A stretch of DNA of 42,560 nt from T1Sed10-7 sp041686695 (GTDB taxonomy: Bacteria > Actinomycetota > Nitriliruptoria > Nitriliruptorales > Nitriliruptoraceae). Below are positions 15,907 to 26,895 of this stretch, piece by piece; position 1 is the stretch's first letter, and every line of letters begins with the position of its first letter. The position numbers and the translations under genes are program-made. The notes beneath the pieces were generated by a model. That model did not search any database. It saw only the letters and a list, made by a program, of their open reading frames with translations, and was not told where the DNA came from. The stretch covers positions 1-42,560 of the forward strand of contig JAWLDJ010000013.1 in NCBI GenBank assembly GCA_041686695.1. The letters are read 5' to 3'.

Positions 15907-16239
15907 TCACCCCGGCGGTGGTTCCAGACCGGCCACGCGCAGGGCGCTGGCGACGTGGCCGGCCGCCGCACCGTCTCCGGTCGGCGGGAAATCGCAGGCA
16001 GCCAGGCCCTCGGCCAGGACCCTGGCGAGCCCGGCCGGATCCTCGACCCCGCTCGGGTAGCTGACCAGCGCGAGGGCATGAGCCGGCTCCAAGGGGTCGC
16101 GCAGCTCGAAGTGCCGGCCGCTTCGATCCCACACCACCACGGGGTCACGCTCGGTGTCGAACCAGATGTCAGCCGTCTCACGCAGCCCGGGCGCCGGCAC
16201 CTGGCGGCTCCTGGACACCGGGAACCGCTCAGTCCTCAT
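15907..16239 (-). CDS. Hypothetical 110-residue protein, third gene of the helicase operon
   Basis: I do not recognise a family. The start overlaps the stop of the basic RG-rich protein by eleven bases, so it belongs to the helicase operon. The protein is soluble; a basic N-terminus is followed by DIWFDTERDPVVVWDRSG and LALVSYPSGVEDPAGLARVL, which look like a small alpha/beta domain. The C-terminus ends in a Pro/Gly tail. The convergent SDR gene ends 18 bases away. Confidence 0.75.
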   Translation of the reverse strand: MRTERFPVSRSRQVPAPGLRETADIWFDTERDPVVVWDRSGRHFELRDPLEPAHALALVSYPSGVEDPAGLARVLAEGLAACDFPPTGDGAAAGHVASALRVAGLEPPPG

Positions 16240-16720
16240 CGACGACCGCGTCCAGATCGATCAGTCCGCCCGCCGCCGCCAGGGCACCGGCCGTGGCCAC
16301 CGCCCGTTCGTAGACGACCCTGAAGTAGTGCTCGGCGACCGCTTCGTGCCCGGGCAGCGGTGGCAGCCCCAGCGAGCGCGGCACCGCGGCCGGGTCGTCG
16401 GTGATGCGCACATCACGTGCCATCGCCGGGAGCAGCTCGGGCTCGCCCCAGAACCCCGCCGCGTCGTTGCGGCCCGGGGCCTGCTCGCGTTCGGGAGCGC
16501 GGGGCCGCTGGCGCGCCTTGCGGTTCCCGGCCCGCTTGCGCTGCCGCTTCTGCCCGCCACCGCCGGAGCGGGCATCGTTGGCGGTCCCACCGGAGGTGCG
16601 ATCGGGGGCCTCGCCGGCCCGCTTCGGTCCCCGGCCGCGGCCACGCTTGCGGCGGGCGCGGTTGCGGTTGCCGTCGCCCCGGGGACCGGCGTCGGGACGG
16701 TCATCACGACGATCGCTCAT
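16229..16720 (-). CDS. Basic RG-rich hypothetical protein, coupled to the SNF2 helicase
   Basis: A 163-residue two-part protein. Residues 1-80 are very rich in Arg, Gly, Lys and Asn (repeated RG, GRGRG, KRQRKR), typical of a disordered nucleic-acid-binding arm. Residues about 87-163 form an ordered domain (AAGFWGEPELLPAMARDVRITDDPAAVPRSLG split over two helices, then HYFRVVYERAVATAGALAAA). The ATG overlaps the helicase stop (ATGA). Functional link to the helicase is inferred from this coupling. An alternative view is that the low-complexity arm is a high-GC artefact, but the coding bias continues through it. Confidence 0.78.
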   Translation of the reverse strand: MSDRRDDRPDAGPRGDGNRNRARRKRGRGRGPKRAGEAPDRTSGGTANDARSGGGGQKRQRKRAGNRKARQRPRAPEREQAPGRNDAAGFWGEPELLPAMARDVRITDDPAAVPRSLGLPPLPGHEAVAEHYFRVVYERAVATAGALAAAGGLIDLDAVVDED

Positions 16721-19700
16721 GCGGCATCACCTCTGGCGGCGGGTACGGGGACATCCTCGGTCAGCACCGCGTTCGGATCGATGCCCAGGGCACGGCGCAA
16801 CTGCCGTTCGTCGAGGTCGCCGACGGAGCTGGACTTCGGCAGCGCGATGTCGGCGATCTTGCGCTTGCCGGCCACGACCTCCTCCACCCGCTCGTCGACG
16901 GTGCCGGGGCACACCAGGCGGTGCGCCACCACGGTGCGGGTCTGCCCGATGCGCCAGGCACGGTCGCGGGCCTGGTCCTCCACCGCCGGGTTCCACCACC
17001 GGTCGTAGAGCACGACGTGGCTGGCGGCGGTGAGGTTCAACCCGGTGCCGCCCGCCTTCAGCGACAGCACCAGGGCCCCAGGTCCCTGCCCCGACTGGAA
17101 CCGCGCGATCATCCGGTCACGAGCCCCCCGCGCGAGTCCGCCGTGGTAGCACTCGATGTCGACGCCGGTGCGCCGGGTGAGGTGCTTGGCGAGCTTCTCG
17201 CCCCAGCTCGCGAAGTGGGTGAAGATCAACATCCGCTCACCGGACTCGAACACGTTCTCGACGATCTCCTCCAGCCGCTCGAGCTTGCCCGAACGGTCGT
17301 CCAGCGGTCCGTCGTCGCCGGTGTAGGCCGCCGGATGGTTGCAGATCTGCTTCAACGCCGTGATGGCCGCCAGCACCGCTCCCTTGCGCTTGGTGGTGTC
17401 CTCCTCGGCGGAGGTCACCACCAGATCGTCGAGGACCGCCTGGTACAGCCCGATCTGCTCCGCGGTCATCGGGCAGTGGTCCAGCGAGTCGATGCGATCG
17501 GGCAGCTCCGCGGCGATCACCGGCTCCGCCTTGGTCCGACGGAAGACCAGCACGCCGTTCAAGGTGGTCAGCGCCGACTCGGCCCCGTTGCCCTTGGTGG
17601 CGATCTGCTGCATCTGAGAGACGAAGGTGGCCCGGTCGCCGAGCAGGCCGGGGTTGGCGAAGTCCAGCAGCGCCCACAGGTCACCGAGCCCGTTCTCGAT
17701 CGGCGTGCCCGTCAGGACCACGCGGGTCCCGCCCTCCAGCCGGCGCAGCTGCTGCGCGGTCTCGCTGGCGGGGTTCTTGATCACCTGGGCCTCATCGAGG
17801 ACGATCCGGCTCCAGGAGATGGCGGCCAGCGCCTCCACGTCGCGCAACGCGGTGCCGTAGGTCGTGAGCACGACGTCGGCGTCCGCCGCCTCGGCAGCCA
17901 CCTGGTCCGCGTCGGCACGGTTCGTGCCGTGGTGGACGACCACCTCGAGGTCGGGGACGAAGCGGGCGGCCTCGCTGGCCCAGTTGCCGACCACGGCCGG
18001 CGGCGCGATCACCAGCGCCGGCCGCGTGTCCTGGTCACGATCACGCAGGAAGGCCAGCAGGGTCGGCGTCTTGCCGAGGCCCATGTCCAGGGCCAGGATC
18101 CCGCCGAGCCCGGCCGACTCCAGGAAGTGCAGCCACGCCAGCGCGTCCGCCTGGTAGCTGCGGAGCTCGCCTTCGAAGCCCTCGGGTGAGGCGGGTGGCT
18201 GCTCGGGGATGGCGGCGGCGCTGTGCAGCAGATCGGCGGCCCAGCCTTCACCTTCGAGCTGGATCGGGCGGCCGAGAGCGGTGCCGTCCAGCCCGAGGGC
18301 GTAGCGGAGCATGTCCGCCCCGGACAGCTTCGTCCTGTTCGCCCGCTCCTCGAGCGCTGCTGCCGCCGCCTCCAGATCGGCGTGCTCGACGGCGACCCAG
18401 CGCCCCTGGGAGCGCACCAGCGGTCGGGACTGGGAGGCCAGCTCGCGGATCTGGGCGGCCGTGAGCTCCTCGTCGCCGAACACCGCCGACCAGCGCACGT
18501 CGCTGAGCTGCTGGGCGCCGACGGACCGCTCCTGGGACCCGAGCGAGGTCAGCTTGAGCTGGGAGCTCGGCTTCTTCGTGGACAGCGGCGGCACCCGGAC
18601 CTCGAAGCCGGCGTTGGTGAGCACGGAGCCGGTCTGGGTCATCAGCTCCCACGCCTCGTCCTGGCTGAGGATCACCTCGCCACGACGACGGTCCTTGCCA
18701 CGTTCCAGGGGCGAGTACAGGCCCTCGAGCCGTTCGAGCTCACGCTTGATCAGCTCCTTGCGGTCGTGGTTGGCACGCGACATGGCGGCCTCGACGGCCT
18801 CGTCCTTGCGACGACCCCCGGGGACCAACGTCCGCAGCAGCCATGCATCGCCGGTGTCGGGCGGGTCCAGCTGGACGATCAGCTCCAGCTTCGAGGCCCC
18901 GGTCACCCCCTCCGCCCATGACTCGAGACCACGCCGGATCTCCGTGCCCTGGGCATGCGGGGCCTCGAAGGTCGAGCCGTCCAGGCGTCCGAGCGCGGCC
19001 TCCGCGATCTCCGCGGGCCGCTGCGGTTGGGGTGGAGGTGCCGGGACCTCGACCCTTCCGGCCGCGTCGCGACAGATCGCGTCCACGAAGCCGGACACGA
19101 TCGCATGGGTCACCGTGCGGGCATCGCGACGTCCCTCGAGCGCGGCCACGGCACCGGGCATCGCCTTGACCAGGCCGGTCAGCTCGTCGTGGTCGATCAG
19201 GGTCGGCTCCCACCGCACCGCGAAGTAGGAGCGGTTGGCCGGGGCATCGCCGACCTTGCGCAGCTGCGGGACCATGCGCCCCTGGGCGACGAGGCGGACG
19301 GCCAGCGCTGCGGCCAGCCCGATCCAGGTGACGCTCGGCGCCAGTTCCTCGTCCGCATGGGTGTCGGCCAACGCCACCAGCCACCCGAGCGTGTCGTGGA
19401 CGTCCGCGGTCAGGCTCTTGGCCGACCCCCCGGACGGCAGCGCGACCGGCTCGCCCTCACCGAAGGCGTCGGCCGGTGCCCCGGCAGCGGCCAGACGGTC
19501 GGCGACCGACGACACGGGCTCCGGCTCGGAGCCCCGGCCAGCGCTCCAGGCCACGATGTTGCCGCGGTGCCAGGACAGCTGCAGCCGCGGCGGGCTCGGT
19601 GCAGGCTCCACCTCGACCTCGGGGCTCTCCGGCACCTCGTGGTCCTGCGCAGCGGGGTCGCGCTCCGCCTGCGCCGGCTTGCCCGCCGGCGCCGAGGCCG

Positions 19701-19989
19701 CCCGTGGATCCTCGCCGGTGAGCCGGGTGAGCGCATCGTCGATGCGGTCGCGCTCCTCTTCGAAGTCCGCCAGCACCAGGGTGCGCTCGGGTCCGGTGAC
19801 CTCGCGCTCCAGGCGCTGGATCGTGCGGCCGACATCGCGACGGAGCCAGCGCAGTGCATCGATCCACCCCTGCTCGTCGCTCGACAGGAGCGCGACGTCA
19901 TCGTCCGAAGCGAGGCCGTCGAGGTGTGCCTGGGCGAGCTCCCGGAGATCCTCCGGGGTCAGCCTTCGGCCACGAGCGTGAGTGGCGAT
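16717..19989 (-). CDS. SNF2-family DEAD/DEAH helicase (probable ATC start)
   Basis: A large ATPase that translocates on double-stranded DNA. Residue numbers use the long form (1090 residues). The N-terminal half is the bacterial SNF2-associated region; Walker A LALDMGLGKT is near 635, the DEAQ box LDEAQVIKN near 730, and the C-terminal helicase lobe ends with GGTGLNLTAASHVVLYDRWW near 985-1000 and RAWRIGQTR. The first ordinary start is a GTG at 19776, but the frame stays open and strongly coding for 71 more codons to an ATC at 19989, which has GGAGGG seven bases upstream. No ATG, GTG or TTG exists above 19776. If standard starts are required, use 16717-19776 (1019 residues). It leads a three-gene coupled operon. 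Confidence 0.9.
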   Translation of the reverse strand: MATHARGRRLTPEDLRELAQAHLDGLASDDDVALLSSDEQGWIDALRWLRRDVGRTIQRLEREVTGPERTLVLADFEEERDRIDDALTRLTGEDPRAASAPAGKPAQAERDPAAQDHEVPESPEVEVEPAPSPPRLQLSWHRGNIVAWSAGRGSEPEPVSSVADRLAAAGAPADAFGEGEPVALPSGGSAKSLTADVHDTLGWLVALADTHADEELAPSVTWIGLAAALAVRLVAQGRMVPQLRKVGDAPANRSYFAVRWEPTLIDHDELTGLVKAMPGAVAALEGRRDARTVTHAIVSGFVDAICRDAAGRVEVPAPPPQPQRPAEIAEAALGRLDGSTFEAPHAQGTEIRRGLESWAEGVTGASKLELIVQLDPPDTGDAWLLRTLVPGGRRKDEAVEAAMSRANHDRKELIKRELERLEGLYSPLERGKDRRRGEVILSQDEAWELMTQTGSVLTNAGFEVRVPPLSTKKPSSQLKLTSLGSQERSVGAQQLSDVRWSAVFGDEELTAAQIRELASQSRPLVRSQGRWVAVEHADLEAAAAALEERANRTKLSGADMLRYALGLDGTALGRPIQLEGEGWAADLLHSAAAIPEQPPASPEGFEGELRSYQADALAWLHFLESAGLGGILALDMGLGKTPTLLAFLRDRDQDTRPALVIAPPAVVGNWASEAARFVPDLEVVVHHGTNRADADQVAAEAADADVVLTTYGTALRDVEALAAISWSRIVLDEAQVIKNPASETAQQLRRLEGGTRVVLTGTPIENGLGDLWALLDFANPGLLGDRATFVSQMQQIATKGNGAESALTTLNGVLVFRRTKAEPVIAAELPDRIDSLDHCPMTAEQIGLYQAVLDDLVVTSAEEDTTKRKGAVLAAITALKQICNHPAAYTGDDGPLDDRSGKLERLEEIVENVFESGERMLIFTHFASWGEKLAKHLTRRTGVDIECYHGGLARGARDRMIARFQSGQGPGALVLSLKAGGTGLNLTAASHVVLYDRWWNPAVEDQARDRAWRIGQTRTVVAHRLVCPGTVDERVEEVVAGKRKIADIALPKSSSVGDLDERQLRRALGIDPNAVLTEDVPVPAARGDAA

Positions 19990-20001
19990 GGTGATCCCTC
20001 C

Positions 20002-20433
20002 GTTGGCAGGCGGCCTCCAACGCCGCGGCGCGGCGGGAGGTCGGAACGAGCGGTCGGTGACGGCACGGTGGTGGGGCCGTCACTGTCCGGTCCTGCGGCC
20101 ACGGTGGACACCGCGCCGCGGACGCAACGCTGGCAGACGGCGTGGGGCGGTCGTGCCGTCCGCTGCCCCGTCGGCCGGTACGTCATCGCACCGTGGGGCC
20201 GCCGGGACGACGGAACCCGCTGGATCGAGGAGCGGCAGCCATCCGGCGTGCTCGACCCCGACGATGCCCTGGCCGCTGGACGCGGTCGGACGCCTCGGTT
20301 CCGTGCTGCCGTGAGCGTAGCGCGCCTCCTGGCGGTGTGCCCGGGTTCGTCGCACCTGAGCGACCCAGCCCGCTCGTCGACCACGAGGCCTCCCGCGGCC
20401 GGCTGACCGCGGTGTCGTGATGGGCCTGCCGGC
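20002..20433. other. Gene-poor gap before the SNF2 helicase
   Basis: About 430 bases with no convincing gene. Short open frames here are Arg/Pro/Ser-rich and lack the third-position bias of the neighbours. On the minus strand, TACGCT (20319-20314) fits a -10 and could start the helicase transcript, leaving a leader of about 320 bases. No known structured RNA was recognised. Confidence 0.5.
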
Positions 20434-21507
20434 TCAACCCACCGCGGGCAGGGCGGGATTGTGCTCGACAGGTACCTGCTCACCCGGTGCCACCTCCCCC
20501 GGGGGCGTGCCGTCGCCGAAGGGGCGACCACCGAGCTCCTCCCGGAAGTGCGGCGTCGCCCAGCCCGTCAGATCCGGTCCCAGCGGCACGATGCCGGTCG
20601 GGTTGATGTCGGTGTGAACCTCGTAGTAATGGCGCTTGATGTGCACGAAGTCCGTGGTGTCGCCGAACCCCGGCGTCTGGAACAGATCCCGGGCGTAGGC
20701 CCACAGGACCGGCATCTCCGTCAGCTTGGACCGGTTGCACTTGAAGTGATTGTGGTAGACGGCGTCGAAGCGCACCAGCGTGGTGAACAGCCGCACGTCG
20801 GCTTCGGTGATGGTGTCGCCGACCAGGTACCGCTGCGTGGCCAAGCGGTCGGAGAGCTGCTCCAGGCGGGCGAACAGCGCCGCGTAGGCCCGTTCGTAGG
20901 CCGGTGCCGTACCCGCGAACCCGGCCTGGTACACCCCGTTGTTGACGTCACGGAAGACCACCTCCACGACCTCGTCGATCTCGTCGCGCAGCGACTCCGG
21001 GTACAGCTGCGGCGCACCCTGGCGATGATGGGCCGCCCACTCGGTGGACAGGTCGAGGGTGATCTGCTTGAAGTCGTTGGTCACCACCGCACCGGTCGGG
21101 ACGTCGACGATCGCCGGCACGGTGATACCGCGCTCGTAGCCCGGCACCCGGGCCTCGTAGGCGTCCTTGAGCCGCGGGATCCCCAGGACGGGGTCGACGC
21201 CGCCTGGGTCGAGGTCGAAGGTCCAGCTCCGCCAGTCGTGGGTCGGGCCGGCGATGCCCATCGGCAGCACCGGCTCGAGGCCGAGCAGGCGGCGCACGAT
21301 CACCGCTCGGTGCGCCCAGGGACACGCCCGACTGACGACGAGCCGGTAGCGACCGGGCTCCACGGGCCAGGCGGCGTCCACCGGCGCGGTGATGCGGTCG
21401 TCGAGGTAGCGCATGTCCCGTTCGAACTCGTCCTCGATGTAGCCCCGGCCGATGCCCTGCGTGTCGGGATCGGCGTCATGCGCCGCGGTCGTCGGCTGGG
21501 TGGTCAC
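20434..21507 (-). CDS. Glutathionyl-hydroquinone reductase-like GST (ECM4/YqjG family)
   Basis: A 357-residue Xi-class glutathione-transferase homologue. The thioredoxin-fold N-terminal part has the family motif CPWAHR with the catalytic Cys at 62, and the helical C-terminal domain carries DFKQITLDLS, NNGVYQAGFA and TDFVHIKRHYYEVHTDINP, all hallmarks of the S-glutathionyl-hydroquinone reductases. It would reduce a thiol-conjugated quinone in the cytosol. Actinobacteria normally use mycothiol rather than glutathione, so the thiol partner may differ. The GTG start has AGGAG five bases before it. Confidence 0.9.
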   Translation of the reverse strand: MTTQPTTAAHDADPDTQGIGRGYIEDEFERDMRYLDDRITAPVDAAWPVEPGRYRLVVSRACPWAHRAVIVRRLLGLEPVLPMGIAGPTHDWRSWTFDLDPGGVDPVLGIPRLKDAYEARVPGYERGITVPAIVDVPTGAVVTNDFKQITLDLSTEWAAHHRQGAPQLYPESLRDEIDEVVEVVFRDVNNGVYQAGFAGTAPAYERAYAALFARLEQLSDRLATQRYLVGDTITEADVRLFTTLVRFDAVYHNHFKCNRSKLTEMPVLWAYARDLFQTPGFGDTTDFVHIKRHYYEVHTDINPTGIVPLGPDLTGWATPHFREELGGRPFGDGTPPGEVAPGEQVPVEHNPALPAVG

Positions 21508-21716
21508 GGGGGCTCCTGGGGGCGGGGACGGACGGGGGGCGAATCAGGGTTCGGTGCCCCCACCGGTGGTGTCCGGGTTCCCCGCTCGAGGACGGCCCTG
21601 GTCGGCCGGCTCGTCCCGGGCAGGCCACCGGCGACGTGCCCCGGCAACGTCGCTCGCGCACCGCAAGCCGGCGCGGTGCGCTGTGGGTCTGCCGGGTGCC
21701 GCCGAGCGGGGCCTGC

Positions 21717-21762
21717 GGCGGGCGCTGGTAGCGCACGCTTGGGCGGGCGCTGGTAGCGCACG
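21717..21762 (+). repeat. Duplicated 21-bp element with internal dyad upstream of engB
   Basis: A 21-base sequence occurs at 21717-21737 and 21742-21762 without mismatch, a 25-base period. Each copy contains GCGCT-GGT-AGCGC, an inverted repeat. It lies 40-85 bases before the engB start, so it may be a double operator. Each copy also contains GGTAGCGC, close to the -10 hexamer used elsewhere here. Confidence 0.8.
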
Positions 21763-21765
21763 GGG

Positions 21766-21795
21766 TGGGCACCACCTCGCTGCCTGCGACAGACT
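21766..21795 (+). promoter_or_regulatory. Candidate promoter for a leaderless engB mRNA
   Basis: TGGGCA (four of six matches to TTGACA), 18 bases, then CAGACT, then six bases to the GTG start. No ribosome site is present, so a leaderless transcript is likely. Confidence 0.45.
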
Positions 21796-21801
21796 GCGGC
21801 C

Positions 21802-22401
<600 letters not shown>

Positions 22402-22441
22402 CGCGCCCCGGCCGGGACCGCACCCGCTCGTCGACCGGGTC

Positions 22442-23098
22442 TCAGCCGGTCACCCCCGACGCGGGCCGGCCGGAGGTCACCGCGAGCAGCACGGTCAGGT
22501 CCTCGAGCGCACCGTCGGGCGCCGGCTCCCCTGCCGCCTCCTCCTGGGCCGACCCGCCCGCGTCTCGGCGACCGGGTTCCCGTGTGCCCTCCCGGGCCGG
22601 CGGGCCCACGGCCTTGCGGTCACGGCTGCGCTCGACCGCCGCCTCGAGCACCGCGCCGAGCCGCTCGACCAGCTCGTCGCGTTCGCGCCGGGTGAGGGTG
22701 AGCCCGAGACGGGTCAGCGCGATCACCTGTTCGTCGCTGGCGGCGAGCAGTTCGTCGACGGCGACAGCGCGCAAGGCACCGACCGTCGCGTCGGTGCCGG
22801 CCAGCTCCCAGGACCGCCCGGTGGCCCGGTAGGGCTGCTCCCGCGAGCCGCGCGGACCGGGCCGAGGGGCCAGCGGCTCGAGGAACCCCTGCGCGAGCAG
22901 CGGCCGCAGGTGGTAGTGGATCGTGCCCGGGGTCGTCGCCAGCACCTCGGCGAGCTCCTTGTTGGTCATGGCGCGCTCGCGGCACGCGAACACGATCCGA
23001 AGCCGGGTCGGGTGGCCGAGCGCCTTGGCTTCGTCAGCGGTCATCGGCCGGCGTGCCGCCGGCGTCGGCGGCATCGGCGGCCGGTCGTCGTTGCCCAC
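22442..23098 (-). CDS. ArsR-type winged-helix transcriptional regulator
   Basis: A 218-residue regulator. Residues about 23-75 form the winged helix (LGHPTRLRIVFACRERAMTN, then KELAEVLATTPGTIHYHLRPL), the pattern of ArsR/HTH_20 proteins acting on adjacent exporters. A charged region with LTRRERDELVERLGAVLEAA follows and the tail is Gly/Ala/Glu-rich. No metal-binding cysteine pair like that of ArsR or SmtB is seen, so the signal is probably not a metal thiolate. GGAGG is four bases before the GTG. It is divergent from the MFS gene and likely controls it through the gap at 23099-23285. Confidence 0.87.
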   Translation of the reverse strand: MGNDDRPPMPPTPAARRPMTADEAKALGHPTRLRIVFACRERAMTNKELAEVLATTPGTIHYHLRPLLAQGFLEPLAPRPGPRGSREQPYRATGRSWELAGTDATVGALRAVAVDELLAASDEQVIALTRLGLTLTRRERDELVERLGAVLEAAVERSRDRKAVGPPAREGTREPGRRDAGGSAQEEAAGEPAPDGALEDLTVLLAVTSGRPASGVTG

Positions 23099-23180
23099 GG
23101 TCCCTCCACCCCGATCGGCACCGCACCGGCGCCGTCTGCGCATCGGCGCACCAGTGTGCCAGGCCGACCCTGCTGGCCAC

Positions 23181-23210
23181 TTGACGTCTCTCAACCGGTC
23201 GTGCGAAGCT
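23181..23210 (+). promoter_or_regulatory. Promoter and possible operator for the MFS exporter
   Basis: TTGACG at 23181-23186, 18 bases, GAAGCT at 23205-23210. The -35 is embedded in TTGA-N6-TCAA (23181-23194), a short dyad that could be the operator of the divergent ArsR-type regulator. Inferred from position. Confidence 0.45.
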
Positions 23211-23285
23211 GGCGGATCCCTGCCGCACCGCCGCGCACGACCCGGGTTGAGCAGACCCGCACCCAGCCCGAGCCCGAGGACGGCC

Positions 23286-24602
23286 GTGTCCGCCATCCCG
23301 CCACCGCGTGCCCCCGGCGCCGGCCGCTGGCGCCGCCGCGCCGCCGGGCTCGACGATCGCTACTGGCGACTGTGGTCCGCGGTCGCGAGCTCGAACCTCG
23401 GCGACGGCCTGGTCTCCCTCGCCCTGCCCTGGCTCGCCTCGCTGGTGACCCGCGATCCGCTGGCGATCTCGGGTGTCGCCCTGGCCAGCCGACTGCCATG
23501 GCTGCTCTTCAGCCTGCACGCCGGAGCGCTCTCAGACCACTACGACCGGCGGTGGTTGATGGTCATCGCCAACAGCCTGCGGGCGGCGATCGCACTGGCC
23601 GTGAGCGCCGCCGTCGTCCTGGAGCTGGCCTCCCTGCCGGTGCTCTACGCCGCCGCCTTCGGACTCGGCATGTGCGAGGTGGTGTTCGACAACACCTCGC
23701 AGGCGCTCCTCCCCGCCCTGGTGCCTCGCGAGCGACTCGAGCGGGCCAACGGCAACCTGATGGGCGCGCAGCTGGTCATCCAGGACTTCGTGGCGCGACC
23801 GGTCGCGGGCGCGATGGTCGGGTTCTCGCTCTCGCTGCCCTTCGCCCTCGACGGAGCGACCGCCGCGGTGTCCGCCGCGCTGATCTTCTCGATCCGGGGG
23901 TCCTTCCGCGCGCCCACCGCCGCCGGGGTGACCACCCCGACCATGCGGACCCAGATCCGCGACGGGCTGCGGTGGCTGTGGCACCACCGGCTGCTCCGCA
24001 CCCTGGCGATCGCCCTCGGGCTGATGAACGGGGTCAGCGCCGCGATGATGGCGACCTTCGTGCTGTACGTGCAGGAGATCCTCGAGCTCGATGGCCTCGG
24101 GTTCGGTCTGCTGCTGGCGACCGGCAGCGCCGGTGGGCTCCTCGGCAGCCTCCTCGCGCCAACGCTCACCGCCCGGTTGGGAGGAGCACGCGCGCTGCTG
24201 CTGGCCGTGCTCGTGCCGATCGGGGGCTCGGCGGCGATCGCGCTGACCTCGCTGCCGGCCGTCGCCGGGATCGCGTTCGCTGCCTACTCGTTCACGGCCG
24301 TGGCGTGGAACGTCGTCACGGTGTCGCTGCGACAGACGCTGATCCCCGACCCGCTGCTGGGCCGGGTGAACAGCGTCTACCGGTTCTTCGGGTGGGGGAT
24401 GATGCCGATCGGCACCCTGCTCGGCGGTGGGCTGGTCCAGCTCGTCGAGGCCACGGCCACGCGTGAGCTGGCCCTGCGCGCACCCTTCGCCGCCGCCGTC
24501 CTCGTCCACGCGCTGTTGCTCATCACGGTCTCGCCCCGGTTGACCCAGCGCGCGCTGGACGAGGCCCGCGCCGCAGCGCCCACCACCTCCTCGACCTCCT
24601 GA
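23286..24602 (+). CDS. MFS transporter (EntS/MFS_3-like exporter)
   Basis: A 438-residue permease with about twelve helices. The N-terminal YWRLWSAVASSNLGDGLVS and the helix-2/3 loop LSDHYDRRWLM are typical of the MFS_3/EntS group; FDNTSQALLPALVPRERLERAN is a conserved loop of these exporters. It would export a drug, siderophore or small metabolite. GAGGA lies five bases before the GTG. The neighbouring divergent ArsR-type gene is the natural regulator. A hairpin follows the stop. Confidence 0.9.
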   Translation: MSAIPPPRAPGAGRWRRRAAGLDDRYWRLWSAVASSNLGDGLVSLALPWLASLVTRDPLAISGVALASRLPWLLFSLHAGALSDHYDRRWLMVIANSLRAAIALAVSAAVVLELASLPVLYAAAFGLGMCEVVFDNTSQALLPALVPRERLERANGNLMGAQLVIQDFVARPVAGAMVGFSLSLPFALDGATAAVSAALIFSIRGSFRAPTAAGVTTPTMRTQIRDGLRWLWHHRLLRTLAIALGLMNGVSAAMMATFVLYVQEILELDGLGFGLLLATGSAGGLLGSLLAPTLTARLGGARALLLAVLVPIGGSAAIALTSLPAVAGIAFAAYSFTAVAWNVVTVSLRQTLIPDPLLGRVNSVYRFFGWGMMPIGTLLGGGLVQLVEATATRELALRAPFAAAVLVHALLLITVSPRLTQRALDEARAAAPTTSSTS

Positions 24603-24638
24603 GCCGCCGCTCCCATGCTCCCCGGCCGCCGGCCACCC

Positions 24639-24653
24639 CGGCCTTTCGGGCCG
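24639..24653 (+). terminator. Hairpin after the MFS exporter
   Basis: CGGCC-TTTCG-GGCCG, 37 bases after the stop at 24602. No T run; a typical compact GC hairpin. Confidence 0.5.
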
Positions 24654-24731
24654 ACGCGGGCGGGGCCGCTCCCCGGCCGCCATCGACCGGACAGCAGCCC
24701 CTCGCAAGCCACGTTGGCGCGATGGGGTAGC

Positions 24732-24755
24732 GGGCCGGCCAGCGATGGCCGGCCC
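24732..24755 (+). terminator. Strong hairpin upstream of typA
   Basis: Perfect nine-base arms GGGCCGGCC and GGCCGGCCC around AGCGAT. It lies before the proposed typA promoter, so it may be a second terminator for the exporter transcript rather than a typA leader structure. Confidence 0.5.
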
Positions 24756-24877
24756 ACGTCCCCGACCCCACCCGCACCGATGCCGAAGCGCTGGCCCGAC
24801 GCCGATGCCGGGCCGGCGGAACGCACCGACCGCAGCGTGCGATGGCTGCACCCGGGCGTGCACCCATCCAGCACCGG

Positions 24878-24883
24878 TACGCT
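24878..24883 (+). promoter_or_regulatory. Candidate -10 for typA
   Basis: TACGCT fits TAnnnT, 41 bases before the GTG. The -35 is weak, and there is no clear ribosome site before the start. Confidence 0.35.
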
Positions 24884-24924
24884 TGACCGTCTCCCCCGCC
24901 CCTTCCCACCACCTCGGTGCCCCG

Positions 24925-26793
<1,869 letters not shown>

Positions 26794-26809
26794 GCCGGAA
26801 CGCTCCGGC
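26794..26809 (+). terminator. Terminator hairpin of typA
   Basis: GCCGGA-ACGC-TCCGGC begins immediately after the TGA. Compact GC hairpin without T run. Confidence 0.6.
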
Positions 26810-26864
26810 GCGCGGGATCGCCAGCACGGGACGTCCGCGAGCGCACCGTTGCTGCGGACCACCG

Positions 26865-26878
26865 GTGCCGCCGGGCAC
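26865..26878 (-). terminator. Hairpin after the thioredoxin-DsbD-like gene
   Basis: GTGCC and GGCAC arms with a four-base loop, 18 bases past the stop on the minus strand, in the convergent gap with typA. Confidence 0.45.
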
Positions 26879-26895
26879 GCCCCTGCGCGTCACGC

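Larger units (their letters stand above)
24603..24924 (+). other. Gap between MFS exporter and typA
   Basis: 322 bases with no gene. It holds two hairpins (24639-24653 and 24732-24755) and the candidate typA -10 at 24878. The stretch at 24780-24840 has repeated CGATGCCG words but no open frame with coding bias. Confidence 0.6.

Noticed and set aside
20080..20355. Minus-strand 91-codon frame in the gap before the helicase
   Set aside because: Third-position G/C is well below that of the neighbouring genes and no family is recognisable.
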